A DNA stretch of 64,000 bases from Puffinus mauretanicus (lineage: Eukaryota; Chordata; Aves; Procellariiformes; Procellariidae): positions 186,001-250,000 of the forward strand of contig JAJKFH010000189.1 in NCBI GenBank assembly GCA_023333565.1, in the 5' to 3' direction. A program made the position numbers and the translations under genes. The first letter of the stretch is position 1; each line of letters starts with the position of its first letter. Positions 46,301-60,138 of this stretch are shown piece after piece. A model generated the notes under the pieces. The model saw only the letters and a list, made by a program, of their open reading frames with translations. It was not told the origin of the DNA and ran no database searches.

Positions 46301-49108
46301 CCTCCAAGTGAGAACATATAGTGATTTCATTCAGAAACATTCCTTTTAAGGCACAGAGTCTATGAAAACCACACCAAGAGAAAACTACTCTGCGGTCATT
46401 TGTTAGTAAAGCTGACAGGAAATCAAAACTGAAAAGATTCTTCTGTAACTGCCAACTTGCTGTAATGGAAGCCAGGGGAAATATATTTATCTGTTTACTT
46501 GACTAAGAAGAAAGAAACCAAAACATATTTTCGTCCAATAGTAGATGGAGATTAGACTGTTACTAGTCATTTGTGTGCTAGACTTCCCTCCAGGCCTTCC
46601 CTAATGTTTTGTCTTACATTCAAAACGAATAAAATATCAGCTCTTAGGAAAAGAAAATACTTCATAGAGTATAGAAACTAAAGAGATCTTTAAGTACCTA
46701 ACATTTCACCTTTACAGCCTTAAGGATATTGTCCAGTACTTCACATTATTGAGAACTATCTTTTCGTAGACGATTTTTTGCACAATAGAGATTGCATGCC
46801 TGTAATCTGGCACAAAACTGCAGCTGCAAAGATGGACAGCCTATTTAGAGGTATGACTCACTAGGCTTGGTTTTCCCTCCAAAATTAATTTTTATTCCAT
46901 TGAAATAAATAACATGAACTAGAATGGATCTGATTACAGGAGATTCTGTCACCTTACTTAGGACTTATTGTAGTAGGTGTTAGGTCATATAAGATGGAGA
47001 CTACTACCGAAGTGATAGTAAATGTGATGTCTATAGTTAGGATCTCTGTAACAAACAGTTACATGATGATGTAAAGAATAAAAATAATCTGAAATATGCC
47101 AAGGTCAGGCTCAGCAGTGGATTTTGTCTTTGCTGCGTTGCTCTGATGATACAGAACTGCCATAAATTTCTTCAATTGCTCTATTTACAGCAGTTTTGCA
47201 CTGCCATGTAGCAGTGAAAACCAGCTGGCAAATCTTGTCAAAGATACTTCATTTGATTAATTCTTCTGTCTGGGCAGATGCAGTGCAGTCTGTCAAACCA
47301 CGAAAATAAAAAATATTAAGATGTAGTTCCTACAGACTGCTAGTTGGGTAAAGTTTTGGTAGCTGGAAGAGGGCAAGAATTAAAAGTGGATATTTTTCCT
47401 AACAGGATATCTCTGATGTGAATCTTAACATAACTGCTTTTAGGGAAGTTGCATGCGAGAAAGCAATTGGTTTATAGTGTGCAAGATAACTGAACCAGGT
47501 AATTAACCCATTAGGTTTTGTCCAACTTAAAAATTCCACAGCAGGAACCATCATACTTGTAGCAAGAGATGAATCTGTACATGTTATCATCATGTGGTGG
47601 TTTTTTTATGCTTTTCAAATTCTGTCATAATGTTCAAAGTGCTGAGAAAGAATCTCATGCATAGACTTTGTGACATTATTTCTATGTACTGAATGTACAT
47701 ATAGAAATTCAGCCAGAATAGGTAGACTGCTACTTCTGACATATTTAGCACCATAATATGAACATGAATAGATTATGCTATAACAAATGACTTAGGTCCT
47801 CATTTGGGACCAAAATTAAACATATGTTTAACTTCAAACATAAACTTAAGTCCCATTCACAAGTTCCTTCCTTTGAAGACACAAATAATACAGTGAATTT
47901 ATGAAGCATTGTGACTTTGGCTGAATGTGGGTAAGGATTCTAGTTAGGGACGGGACTTGTTTGTACAGTACCTAAGCCAGGAACACCATAAACATAAAAA
48001 AGACTTCCAAAACTGACATTAAAAATGTTAATTGCTCCCTTTCATTCCTCTTCTCTTTTTAGAATAACAGCTTAAAATGACATTCAAAGGCTCAACAACT
48101 GCAACTATATGGGAGAGGACACATTCAAATTTACTTCTGCTTTAAGCACAGTTTGTGTAACTCCTGTGAAAATAGATGTCGTGTTGTGGTTTAGAGCCTT
48201 ATCAAATGTCTCATTATATATCTTTGTGTAGCTGAAAGGTAATGCAGAGCACATTTTAATATGGTTGCATTTTAATGGTTTTCAGCCCAACTACTTCCCA
48301 GTCTGTGGGGAGCACCTATAACTCGCCTGTGCTCTGGAGCTGAATTTAGAGTGTATATCTCTGCAGCATCTATATTACTTGTCTAGACATATCTCTTAGG
48401 ATTCAGAATTACAAATGACAGATTGTATACCAGGCCTGACATTTATTTTATAGAATATAGAGATATATTTATAACATGATGATAACTGTATCTGATACGT
48501 GCTTCATCTAAGATCAGAATGGAGCCCAAAACATTCACATGTGGCAGGGTCAAAACCCCTTTATGATTACATTATAGACTAAAAGTATACGTGTGTATGT
48601 GCAAAAGCCCCTGATCTTGGCTTTCCAAACTTTTTTCTATAAATTAAACTCTGGTCTATCCTCGGAAGGAATTCTGAAGATTAAAAAACATTTGAAAAGT
48701 ACACTTGAAAAGTGTGCTACAAATACCTTAGTCACATGAATTATTTGATCAAACCAATTGAATTATATTCAAGAAATTATGCTGTCGTTTAGCAAAGCTC
48801 TATTCCACAGCTCTACAAACAAGGAAATTGCTTTGAGATAGCATGGAAGATTTGTGGATTAAAAACAAATGTTGATGACAAGTGAGGATTCACGTGGAAG
48901 AACTTGAGGACATGTTCCTCCCTAGAGGAAGAATAAGCTCTTAAATAGTTCTTTGCAATCAACATATGTATCAATTCTTTATTACCATTAAACTTTTTTT
49001 TTTTTCAATAACAATACAGATCATGAAACTAGAATTTATTGGAGTTGTGTTCAGTTCTTTTCTCTGCCTCTGACTTGTCAGGAGTCACTTTATCTTTGAC
49101 TGTCTGTT

Positions 49109-49320
49109 GAGACCCTGAATGCACTCAGGGGTCCTAACGTCCCTGCCGATCTCCGGGGCTTCCCCTGCTCTACCCACAGCCTAGGACCCTATTCCAGCCC
49201 CAGGGGCCATCAGTCGCTGCCCCCTGAGGCCGTAGGATGCCGTTTCCACCTGCCCTGGCCCATCTTGGCATCAGCCTGTCCCCATTCCCAAGGAGGTATC
49301 CGATACCCAGGGCTGGGGCA
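49109..49320. other. GC-rich block of unknown nature
   Basis: About 210 bp that is clearly richer in G and C than the surrounding AT-rich DNA, with sharp edges on both sides. It begins with a small inverted repeat (CCCTGA / TCAGGG). I do not recognise it as CR1 or as the LTR found at 55 kb. It could be a decayed mobile element or a regulatory element. Confidence 0.4.
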
Positions 49321-51024
49321 TTTAACTGTAATGAACGGTATATCACAGTTGCTGATATAAATATATGGAAAAAAAACCCACCAAACCCTACCTTTCCTCC
49401 AGCTCAGTGATTCTCAGGCATGAAGATAATCATTTTAAGCATCTTTAAGAGAAAAGGAAATGTACTAACACTGTTGGGTTTTTTTCATTCTTTCTCTTTG
49501 AAAGTGACTACAACTCCACCTATTCAATATTAATGTTAAAAATTGTGATAGATATTTCAGGATCCTGCAAGTTTTTCATTTCACATGAGGCTATTTTTAC
49601 ACAATGATTTTCAGAATGATTTCCATGTTGTTGAATTAACTAAACACAATAGTTGCTGTATCCACCCCAAGATGAAACGCACACATTTGTATAGCAGCTA
49701 TGTACAAAAGTTTGGTACATGAAGTAATATATCCAAGCTGAATTGAAAACGTAAGGGAAATTCTAAAGAGGTAGAATGCAACTAACATTGAATGTTGGCA
49801 AAGATGTTACACAGTTTAACACAAGCTGTTCCTCTCTAATATCATAGTGACAGTTTCATATAAATGACATTTTGTGACCAATAAAATGACAAATACATCA
49901 TTAAAATTAGAGACAGATTGCTAAATGGATTAGACTGCAAGTATCTTGGTTTTGTCTTTCTTCTTCCACATGCATATTTCATGTTGCTAAAAAATTATAT
50001 GCCAATGTTGTTCATATTGCCAGATCTTAAAATGAGTTTTAAAATTCATTCAGTTCTACGATGCAACAGCTCTTTGAGGAGAGGAAATTCAGCACTGACT
50101 TTTTTTAGTATCCTTGAACAAACCACCCCAAACTCTATTCTGCAAGCTCTTAGACATATGAAGTGCCAGGCACATGTAAGGTTTTGTACATGTATAAAGT
50201 AATTGCAGAACAAGAAAGAGTCTCTCTTTTTAGATATTCTTTCAAAAACAAAATCCTCTTTAAGGCTCAGGTTAGAGCATCAAAGGCTGTTGTAAAGCTT
50301 TGTCTCAGAGTATGTAAATAACTAGTAGACTTGGTGGTTTAGAAAAGGAACCAGTCAAACCACACTCGCACAGACAAATAATATACAAGATACAAGCAAG
50401 AAAACGGAATAAAAGAGACTCTTGTCATAAAAGAGGCTAAAAGGCTGGCAAAACATATTTTTAAAAAAACTAATCACATAACTATCTAGAAGGACTTCTA
50501 AAGAAGTTATACATAAAGAGGAGTACACAGAAAACTTTATAACAGGCTGTCAGAATTCTATAGTATAAAACCACAATTTTCTTTTGGGTTTTGGGCTCAT
50601 TAAGATTATTTAGTTTAAGAAATAATATTCAATATAGAATAATTGAGGAGTAGTTTCCTTATTATCCTATTTAAATCCTCCAGCAGTCTACTGATTTTAG
50701 GGTACATTTTCATACATGACTGGATTGCAGACTTGAGTGACTTGTCAAATGCAATTGTCGCAATGTGCAATTACAGTGCAATTACAATAAACAAGATGTT
50801 GTTCTGTTAACAGAGGAAATAAGGAAGTTTGATTTCCTATGGGTGCATCTCCCTTAAATATCTTCCTATGTGGTAACACCAAATCTGCCTCACTGAAACT
50901 CAGGGAGCAGTAACGTGAGTGGTCCAGGGCCCTGCGTGTGCTGAAACATAGTTGTTTTGTAGACTCCTACCCTTCCTTTAAAGTGAATTTGATCAGAGGA
51001 TTCAAAAGTTGTTAGAGAAAGATG
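49321..51024. other. Intergenic, nothing recognised
   Basis: AT-rich sequence with no gene or element that I can identify. Confidence 0.7.
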
Positions 51025-51524
51025 GACCAGTGGGGGTTTGACCACGAGCCAGCAGTGCACCATCACAGCAAAGCCTCCTGTGCTGCAGGGCCACAAACAT
51101 GTTTAAGGTCTTGGAGCATCTGAGATATGAGGAGAAGCTGAGGGAACTGGGACTGCTAAGCCTGGCAAAGATAAGGGTCAGGGAGTATCTTATCAGTGAG
51201 TATAAATACCTCATGGGAGGGTGTAAAAGAAGATGGAAGCAGACTCTTTTCAGTGGTATCCAGTGACAGGACAAGAGGCAATAGGTACAAAGAGAAATAT
51301 AGGAAATTACACCCCCACACACACATTTTTACTATGAGGGTGCTTGAACACTGGAACAGGTTGCCCAGAGATGTTGTAGAGTCTTCATACTTGGAGATAC
51401 TCAAAAGTCACCTGGACAGGGTCCTGGGCAACCAGCTGTAGGTGACCCTGCTTTGAGAGGGGGAGCTGGCAAGATGACTTCCAAAGGTCCCTTCCAACCT
51501 CAACCATTCTGTGATTCTGTGATC
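51025..51524 (+). mobile_element. CR1 LINE, 5'-truncated with internal deletion
   Basis: Carries CR1 landmarks in order: cacgagccagcagtg, then gaggagaagctgagggaact, gtgacaggacaagaggcaat, cactggaacaggttgccca, ggtcccttccaacctcaacc, and the ATTCTGTG octamer repeated at the end. The frame at 51196-51441 encodes SDRTRGN and EHWNRLPRDVVESSYLEILK, the conserved C-terminal part of the CR1 reverse-transcriptase ORF. Sequence between the first two landmarks appears shortened relative to full CR1. The copy is dead. Confidence 0.9.
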
Positions 51525-54500
51525 CTGTTTCCTTAGGAAACCCAGCTAAACACATATATATAAAATCTTCAAAATATCTGTGCCACTGGTTCTTGTTCAT
51601 TCATTCTCATGGAACAAGTAATTTTGCTTACTGGAGGCTTATCACATATCCTGCAAAACCCACCATTTGTAGAATATACAGAGACAGCATTTGAATGGAA
51701 AAAACTTGTCTAGATTTGTTAGAAGCGCCATATGTTTATCTGTCAGTGATTTGTTAACCAAAATCCTCTTTTATGATAACACTAAAATATCTTTTATTAG
51801 GGAAACTAATGGGCAACTTATCAGGTAACCTTCTTTACAGTTTTCCAGTAGAAACAAACAGGGACTCATTTTAGAATTATTGAGCACAAGAGAAAGGAAC
51901 CAAACTTTTTTTTTTTTTTTTGACTTGTTCTCTGGTAAACCTTACTTTAGACTTCAGAATTTATATATTCTGATGATAATGGCAGCCTGTAGGAGTAAAC
52001 TTAACTCACTTTGAAACTGTTTCTGTCTTTGATGAATTTGCAAGCTATTAAAAAGGAAGTGAAGATTCCATCAAATTGATCATAAGGAAATATGTACATC
52101 TTATACAAACCAGGGCTATTTAGTTGCTAGGTAGGTTCCACTTTTTGTTAATGGACTGCAGAAATAAATAATTGACAGACTTGGCCAAGGCACAATGTTT
52201 GTAATCATCTTCAGGTTTACATAGGTCTTGGGTTTAGCTGTACAAAACTCTCTTTATGCCAAGGCACAAATAAGAGAAACTGCACGGAAAAAAGTTATAG
52301 GGCCTGATCATGGAAGGTACTGAATACCTCTGGTGAAAGACCAAGGGCCCTTTGCTGCAGCTAAAGCAAAGAACTATGCAGGATGAGGACCTCACTCTGC
52401 AAAATAGTCTTCTGATTAAGCATGTGCTATTTTCTCCTCTTCTGAAATGTGTGTGCGCACATTACCATCTGTAAATGTCAGACAAGTGATCTGCTGTATT
52501 GAGCAGTCTCAGTTTAAATCTGTCTAATGCATGCTTTGTCTTAGTAAAGATACAGATGCTTTCTGTGGTCCTATAAAAATGTGCATTTTAATGATGAATG
52601 GGAGAGTTTATAGTTCCAATTACTCTTGTCTCCTTTGAAGCAGGAAAACTGGCAATTCCTTATCTAGACTTTAGCAGGTTGAGATAAACCTTGATAGCAA
52701 AAAGTATCTGGATTTTCAGAGCTTTTAGCTACAGTAAACTACTTAAACTAAAAGCAGCTGTTAGTCAAAAAAGAACAATACCCATTCATTTGTAAGATGT
52801 TCTGTAGTGGCTGGGATACAATTTAATGAGTTTTTTCTTCAGATGAGACTATTGTAAAAAATCTAAGTTACACACACAGACACTCACATGCACAAACATG
52901 CGTACACTGATATAAAACACATAGTGTTTGAAGAAATCTTGTTTGGCTAACACACAGTAGTCATTTGGAAGAAATGATCCATGGAGATCACTGTGTTCAG
53001 AAAACTATAGCTTAGTTCCAAAAATATATACAGTGATATTATACTCATTATTACAAAATTGTTATTGTTGTCATTACAGATCTATTATTCCCTTGTGATG
53101 TCTGGAACAGTAAAATTATCCTCACTGAGAAATACTATTCTGTCTGCTTCTTTTTTATTCTTAAATATATTGAAATTATGTGGACAGTGAGGATTTCTAT
53201 CATGTCTTCTGAATCATTACCAATGTATTTTATTGTATTACATAAGACGATGATTCTGACTCCCTCTGAGTTTTGTACTATGTTTGTGCCAAGTTTCTAT
53301 AAAGTTTTCTGGTGTAAATTTAAGTCTGTGTTTCAGTTAATATGGGAAACAAGGAAAGATACTAATTCAATTTGTAGTATATCTTCAGTGTGCTCACTTT
53401 GTTTATAAAACACTGTTCAGCAGTTTTAAAATTCTGCGTGGACCTATTTGGTCAAGAATGAAGCCTCCTGTATTTGTGAAATATCTCCCCCAGAGATATC
53501 TCTGAAAATGTCTGTATCATGCACACTGTTTTTCTAGTTTCCCAAACCTGTCTCCTGGAAATATGAATAAGCAAATCTACAAGACCAAAGCTTTAGCTGA
53601 CAAACAGTGGCAACAGTCCATCTGATTTCTGAGGGGTAAAACTTTACACCAGTTAAAATCCTCCCTTCTGACTGCAAGAGTCTCAGTTCTGCTTGATTTT
53701 CCTGTGGTTTCTGTGCAAAACCAAGTTCTGTACTCAAATCTCAATCAACTTTGCTTGGATTACAGCAAATTTTCCCTTGAAAATCAGTTTGGACACTCAT
53801 GAAACTCAGCCCCTGTTCAGGCTGTACTCTCCACAGCCTACTCTGACACTTGACTTTGCAATGGCAAGGTAATGTCAATATTCTTTTCTGGGATTTCTGT
53901 ATTAGTTCACTATTGGCTGCAAGACAGGGGTGAGGATCTAGAGGGAAAGATCAGGCTGGCAAAGGAGAGCTTTATGAAGGTTTGGGTTATTGTAAGGTAA
54001 TCTCCCTGCAGTTTATCCACACACATCTGCCAAAGCGTCACCATAGCTACGCAGTAGTGAAGAAGCACAATTTTCCTTCTGATTCATTTCTGTGAAGGCA
54101 TCAATGCCCAGAAGAAGTTTGAATCGCTGCATTAAACTCTGAAATTGAATCCTAAAGAAATATTTTCTTCTAACAGAGAGAGAGGAATTTGCAGCCCATG
54201 AAAGCTGAGGCTTAGCTTTACCCTTTTCTTCATATTTTAGCATAAAATCAGACTTGCCTAGTTGGTTTCAAGACAGTTTTTCCTATTTTCATATGCATAT
54301 TCTTATTCTTGCCGTGGCTTATGCTGGGACCTGGCAGGTTGATCCACAGTTGTGACCTTCCCTTCCAGACAAGGACATTGAACCTCTCATGTGAACCAAA
54401 GACTTGAGTTCCTTCCTTAGGATCCTGTTTAATACTATAATGCGGTGGTGTCTAGTCTATTCAGTTTAGGCACTGGTTCATTTCCAGTTTGAAGTGCCTG

Positions 54501-54984
54501 GCCCCAGAAAGGGGAAGAAAGAATATTTGAGCTTCTCCAATGTATCTTCCTGTATCCCTTGGACAGTTTTGAAAAGAAATAAGCACTTCTGAGATCTGCA
54601 GGTGGAATTCCAGGCTACTGAAATCAAATGTCTGTTTTGTCTGTATATGCAACTTAGATACCACCAGAGAATAATCCAATCTAAGGTATATGTCTATCCT
54701 TTTCCATTGAGAATACAGTGAAATAACAGAAAATGTTTGTCTCCTCCATTCACTCGGGATGCACCCTATTAATTTTCTCTGTGCAGAAGAAGAAATCTCC
54801 AAATCTGCCAAATGAGTAAGACTTCATATCTGCAGGACTCTAGGCTCTGCTCAGGATCTAATCCAATAGCCCAACAGAGTGTTTCCACCCCTGAGGCCAC
54901 CTGAATCACTATGCAGGCACTGACCGGGACCAGTCAAAGAGAACGTGAAAGTTACCTAACCTACACGCAGGTATCTGTCCACTG
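51525..54984. other. Intergenic, nothing recognised
   Basis: AT-rich sequence with a CA-rich stretch near 52870-52910 and a T run near 51907. No gene was found. Confidence 0.7.
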
Positions 54985-55551
54985 TGCCGTGGTTTAACCC
55001 CAGCCAGCAAGTAAGCCCCACACAGCCACTCACTCACTCCTCCATTTCCCTGGTGGGATGGGGGAAAGAATCAGAAAAATAAAAGTGAGAAAATGCATGG
55101 GTTGAGATCAAGACAGTTTAATAAGTAAAGCAAAAGCCACACGCACAAGCGAAGCAAAACAAGGAATTCATTCACTACTTCCCATCGGCAGGCAGGTGAT
55201 CAGCCATCTCCAGTTAAAGCGTAACGGTTACTTGGGAAGACAAACGCCATCATTCCAAACGTCCCTCATTCTTTTTTCTTCCTCCAGCTTTATATACTGT
55301 GCATGACGTCATATGATATGGAATACCCCATTGGCCAGTTTGGGTCAGCTGTCCTGGCTGTGCCCCCTCCCAGCTTCTTGTGCACCTTACCGAGTATGGG
55401 AAGCTGAAAAGTCCTTGACTATGTAAGCACTGCTTAGCAACAACTAAAACATCTGTGTGTTATCAACATTATTCTCATACTAAATCCAAAACACAGCACT
55501 ATACCAACTACTAGGAAGAAAATTAACCCTATCGCAGCTGAAACCAGGACA
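54985..55551 (-). mobile_element. Solo LTR of an avian endogenous retrovirus
   Basis: A 567-bp element starting TG and ending CA, flanked by the direct repeat ACTG at 54981-54984 and 55552-55555. In its own (minus-strand) orientation it begins TGTCCTGGTTTCAGC, has a palindromic CRE (TGACGTCA, 55304-55311), a TATA box (GTATATAAAG, 55288-55297) and an ATTAAA poly(A) signal (55117-55122), and ends GGTTAAACCACGGCA. I recognise this as a common LTR type in neoavian genomes but cannot fix the family name. No internal viral genes are present, so it is a recombined solo LTR. Confidence 0.88.
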
Positions 55552-55555
55552 ACTG

Positions 55556-58324
55556 TCAAAGTTGGCTGCAATTATGACAACATAAAACTTTCAGGGTTTC
55601 TCCAGAACATTTAGACAGATTTCTATTGTGGTTGCACATAAATTGGATTGCAGCAGAGCTTTAGCTGGTATTTAAAAGACTGCCATCTCATCAGAAGAAG
55701 TACTTGTGATCAACCTGAGGTGAACTTTAAGGCTGTGAATTGTGGCAGTTCACAAATACAAGATTAGGCTAGGCTAGAAAACAGAGCTGCTGTTTCGGAT
55801 ATGGTATGCTCTAGAGATCTAAGTCCCAACTGATATGGGATTTATGGCATTAGGATTTCATCTGCTTTTGTTTGTCCTGTATTTGCAGCACTAGATAGCA
55901 TTATGGTGTTTATGTGGGAGAGAGAACAGAACTACTTCTTCTATCCTTCCTCATCAGAAACTTGCTCTTGTTTGGTACAACAATTCTTGTTAGTTAGGTG
56001 TGAGTGATGAGTACAGGTGCATCAAATCATACTATTGAGCAAAATTGAGCTTTCTGTATTTTGTACTTTCCATAACTCAACCAGATTATTTATTCCACCC
56101 TGTGCCACAGTTCTCCATTTGTCAATGAGGTAAGACATCTTTATATATCAAGATTGCTGAGAGAATGAAACCCAATTTTAAAACCGTGGGTAAAAAGTGT
56201 AAGTGGTAGAAAAAAAGAAAAAAGATAGACAAACTATTTACTTTTAACATAAATATGGGTTAAAATACTGTATTAGAAAACTTTATTTTCAATGTTTGTA
56301 TTACTATAATGCTAGATATTCTGATCCTGCCAGAGCCAATCAGATTTGATGAGAATATTAACTTGGTTTGGAGCCAGGAAATAGGTGTAAACATCAGACC
56401 TCATTAAATTTTCCTCAACTGTATTGAAATTGAGATTTATTTCATGCCACGTATAATTAGACAGTTATCGTAATTATTCCAATTTATTTCACATCAAGAC
56501 TTTTGCATTGCATCCTTTTAAGACAAGAACTGAAATCTCCTATGCCCCAAGGCAGATCAAAACATAATTTGTCATGTCCTATCCATCTAGAGGACAATCA
56601 ACATTTGTATCTGTCCTCTGATAACAGCCAATTCCTGATACCTCAACAGATATTCAGAATTTCAGCAGAACAGAAAATGTTTGTAGATGACATCTGTACA
56701 TGAGAAAGGAAGAATCTGTGTTTTTTAAAGGGTCATTTAAAACAACAATAATTCATTCATTTCTAAACTACTTTGTAGACTGAGTCCATCTCGAAGGGTC
56801 TTTCAAATATGTCCTTATGAAAAAATGATTCCACAGAACTAAATGGATTGAATGATTTGGGCGTAAATTATTTCACTAAAGTTGAAAGCTTTTTCTATCT
56901 GCTAGCCACATGCACAGCCTGTTTTCTAGAAGGATTTGTGACAGGTTTAAGCTGATTGGGTTTGTGTATTTAATTCAGTTGTACACAGCAGGGTACAGCA
57001 TCTATAGATAGCATCAGAACTCTGAGGCCAGTGGATCAAATGGAGTAATAAAAATATTGTTTTCCTAATAAAAACAGGTAAGCTGAGGGAAGGCATATAT
57101 GTTGAGAAAGGAGATGTCATTTTTTCATTTATGCTGCTTTCTACTGCAAATTCTTGTGTTTGCTGTTCATCTGGCTCTCTTTAGGGAATTCTGGATCAAA
57201 ATCTACTTCTTTCCAGGTTTTGTCTGTTGTGGTCTGTCTGCATCAACCTTGAAGGCAATTTGTACCTAAATCTCATAAGACCCTTTTCTCCTTCAGTCAT
57301 TCAAAACACTTAACCCTGCAGTTATTGAAGAAACCTTTTATATTTTGGGGTCACCAGATGTTATATTTCCTGTTGCACTTGTTTGAGATATCTTGAAGGA
57401 TTTTTTTTCCAACAGCCCATGTTGTTCTGACATTTGAAATCACATTCAATTCGGGTAGGTGGTTTCTTAAAAAAAACCACCACAGTTCTGCACTACCTGG
57501 ATCATTGTTTTATTGTCATAGTCCATCCACTTTATACTCTCTGGAAATACATGGAGTAGTAAAGGGCAAGTAGTGCCTCAGTAACTTACTGCAAGGGAAT
57601 ATATTTTTCCTGGAAATGTTAAAATGGGATATACATGATCACATCCTTTCAATTAATAATAAGAGCATATCGTATATTCTTCTTAGAGCCTGTACTATTT
57701 ACTACTTTTAACTTCATTTAGTACTGAAACTGATTGTACAATAAACATGCTATATGTCTTGCTGATACACATCTTTCTTCTTGGGGAGAAGGTCCTCAGT
57801 GATGTACTGGTTTTCACATAATCAATATATTAAGATTATCCATAAAATACTGTAGAATAATTTCAGACTAGGAGGAACACAGGATTTTTGAGAATATAGG
57901 GATTAGAGAAAAGAACGAAGTATAAAGTTAGTAATACCTGACCAGATTTATATGGTTATTTTTTATGGCCATTCACTATGATAATGTGATACTAGTTGCT
58001 TGTCATTAGATAAACTGATCAGCGGTCTTGAGGTTTTAAATGTTACATAAAAGGAAGTATTCTTTCTGAGATTAATCTATGCTGAGGTCTCATTTTACCT
58101 CTTAAAGTCTTAAACAAAGAGCTTTTAAGGTCATAAGCGAAGTCAGGGTTGGCTTCATGGTCTATTGTTGATAAAACTATTCTGTTGAAGTATCCTATCA
58201 AAATACTCTAACAAAATATTTGCTTTGGTTGGGAGATATGTCTTCTCAAGGAATATCTGTCTGAAATCATGGTAGCATGAGCACGATCAAAAGGGGCAAA
58301 AGATGACATCCTGAAGCTATTTCC
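55556..58324. other. Intergenic, nothing recognised
   Basis: AT-rich sequence between the LTR and the second CR1. Only short open frames are present. Confidence 0.7.
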
Positions 58325-58892
58325 CTGTACTCGGCACTGGTGAGGCGCCTGTACTCGACACTGGTGAGGCCGCACCTCGAATACTGTGTTCAGTTTTGGG
58401 CCCCTCACTACAAGAAGGACATGGAGGTGCTGGAGCGTGTCCAGAGAAGGGCAACAAAGCTGGTGAAGGGCCTGGAGCACAAGTCTTATGAGGAGCGGCT
58501 GAGGGAACTGGGGTTGTTTAGTGTGGAGAAGAGGAGGCTGAGGGGAGACCTCATCGCGCTCTACAACTACCTGAAAGGAGGTTGTAGTGAGGTGGGGGTT
58601 GGTCTCTTCTCCCAAGTAACAGCGATAGGACGAGAGGAAGTGGCCTCAAGTTGCGCCAGGGGAGGTTTAGATTGGACATTAGGAAAATTTCTTTACTGAA
58701 AGAGTGGTCAGGCCTTGGAACAGGCTGCCCAGGGAAGTGGTAGAGTCCCCATCCCTGGAAGTATTTAAAAGACGTGTAGATGAGGCCCTTAGGGACATGG
58801 TGTAGTGGGCATGGTGTGTTGGGTTGACGGTTGGACTCAGTGATCTTAGAGGTCTTTTCCAACCTTAATGATTCTATGATTCTATGATTCTA
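58325..58892 (+). mobile_element. CR1 LINE, 5'-truncated, relatively young
   Basis: Contains the 3' part of the CR1 reverse-transcriptase ORF. Frame 58340-58699 reads [20 protein letters not shown], then [20 protein letters not shown] and [15 protein letters not shown]. After that a one-base loss relative to the CR1 consensus shifts the frame near 58620. It ends with three ATTCTATG octamers. The first 48 bp are a 24-bp tandem duplication (58325-58348 and 58349-58372). The copy cannot move on its own. Confidence 0.93.
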
Positions 58893-59948
58893 TTTCCGCA
58901 CTGCTCTGCTTCTGAGAACACAGCTCCACTGAAATCTTGACACCATGAACTAGCTTCAGTGGTTCAGGGAAAGGTTGTCTAACACAGAAGTAACAGAGTG
59001 GATGCAACTGCAGCTAAACATCGTTTCATGCTTTGTATTGTCATAGAAAAATGTGTAAAAGCAAGGCTAGAACAAAAGTGAATGTACTACAAGTAGAAAG
59101 AAGAATACACATATCACCTAGTGTTACAAGGATTTTGGATTGTGATACAAACTACGCTGATCAGCTAGAGCATCCTCTCTCTTACCAGTAGAGTAGGACA
59201 CTCTACATCAGTAGAGTACTGATAGGCATTGTGGGGCCATGTGTGCTCTCCAGAATATGGTTTCCCCTGTTGTGCTGACTCTGGTCCACCAAAACAACAA
59301 AGAAAAATCTCATTGCTGCCTTATCTCTGGGTCCTGTCATTTCCTTAACTTTCTCTTCTTGCAGTTTATTGATGAGGCACAACCTGCCTTCAGAGCACCT
59401 CTTGCTCAAGGAAACTTTATGGCCAGTACATCTTACAGCCTCCACCACCAGTTATGATACCCAAGCAACACCTTATCAAAGAAAGCATGAGGCAGAGAGA
59501 AGAATGTTGAGTAATAAATAAGAAAATAAAAGAGCAGGGCACAATTAATCACAGATTTCATAAGCATGAGATCTGCAGGAGTATGGAGCAGCAGGTTAAG
59601 TGGAAGGTCCACCTTCAAGGGAGAATACATCACTTCAAATGGTATTGAATTGTGGGAATGAGGGGAGCATATGAACAAATAGGTCTCATTCTGATAATTC
59701 ATAACGTTTTTAATCCAGAACAAAACTTGAGGACAAAAATGACAGTAGTCTTTGATTACAGTCTTGTTGATTATATCAAACAATAAGCCAAAAGCATTGT
59801 CCTTTTCATTATATGCTTGCCTAACACTTTGCCTTTGATTAAGTATAGTTAGAAAGACAGCTGTACTGGGTTGGGTCGCTAAAAATGTCTTCAGAAATTA
59901 GAAATAAAGTCACGCAAACCAGGACTGGTAAAGTGAGTTTATCTCACT
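58893..59948. other. Intergenic, nothing recognised
   Basis: AT-rich, with a 7-bp perfect hairpin (GTAGAGT / ACTCTAC) at 59188-59206. No gene was found. Confidence 0.7.
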
Positions 59949-60138
59949 TGTGTGAGTGTATATAAGATATATTTAGAAGGATAAATTCATGACTCAAAGC
60001 ACATGTATAATTAACATCTAAGTCCTTTTCAGCTTCTGAATGCAAACACTTAGAAGCAGGAGAAATTAGTAAAAGCAGAAAGTATATTAGACACACTCAA
60101 CAGACAGGATTTTTGAGCATGAAAAAAACCACTCTTGT
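59949..60138 (+). repeat. Left arm of a long inverted repeat
   Basis: Positions 59949-60128 are the exact reverse complement of 61793-61972 (180 bp without a mismatch). Similarity fades over the next 10 bp. The arm begins tgtgtgagtgtatataag. It carries no coding signal and no recognised transposon terminus. Confidence 0.95.

Larger units (their letters stand above)
40066..49108. other. Intergenic, no gene recognised
   Basis: AT-rich DNA downstream of HGF. It contains a CA-rich stretch (43166-43230), a TG-rich stretch (43624-43685), a C-run block (43320-43346), a 13-nt C run (45399-45411) and a 24-nt T run (42650-42673). Several overlapping + strand open frames cluster at 44448-45537, the longest 158 codons, without a recognisable domain or splice structure. 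I call no gene here. Confidence 0.7.
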
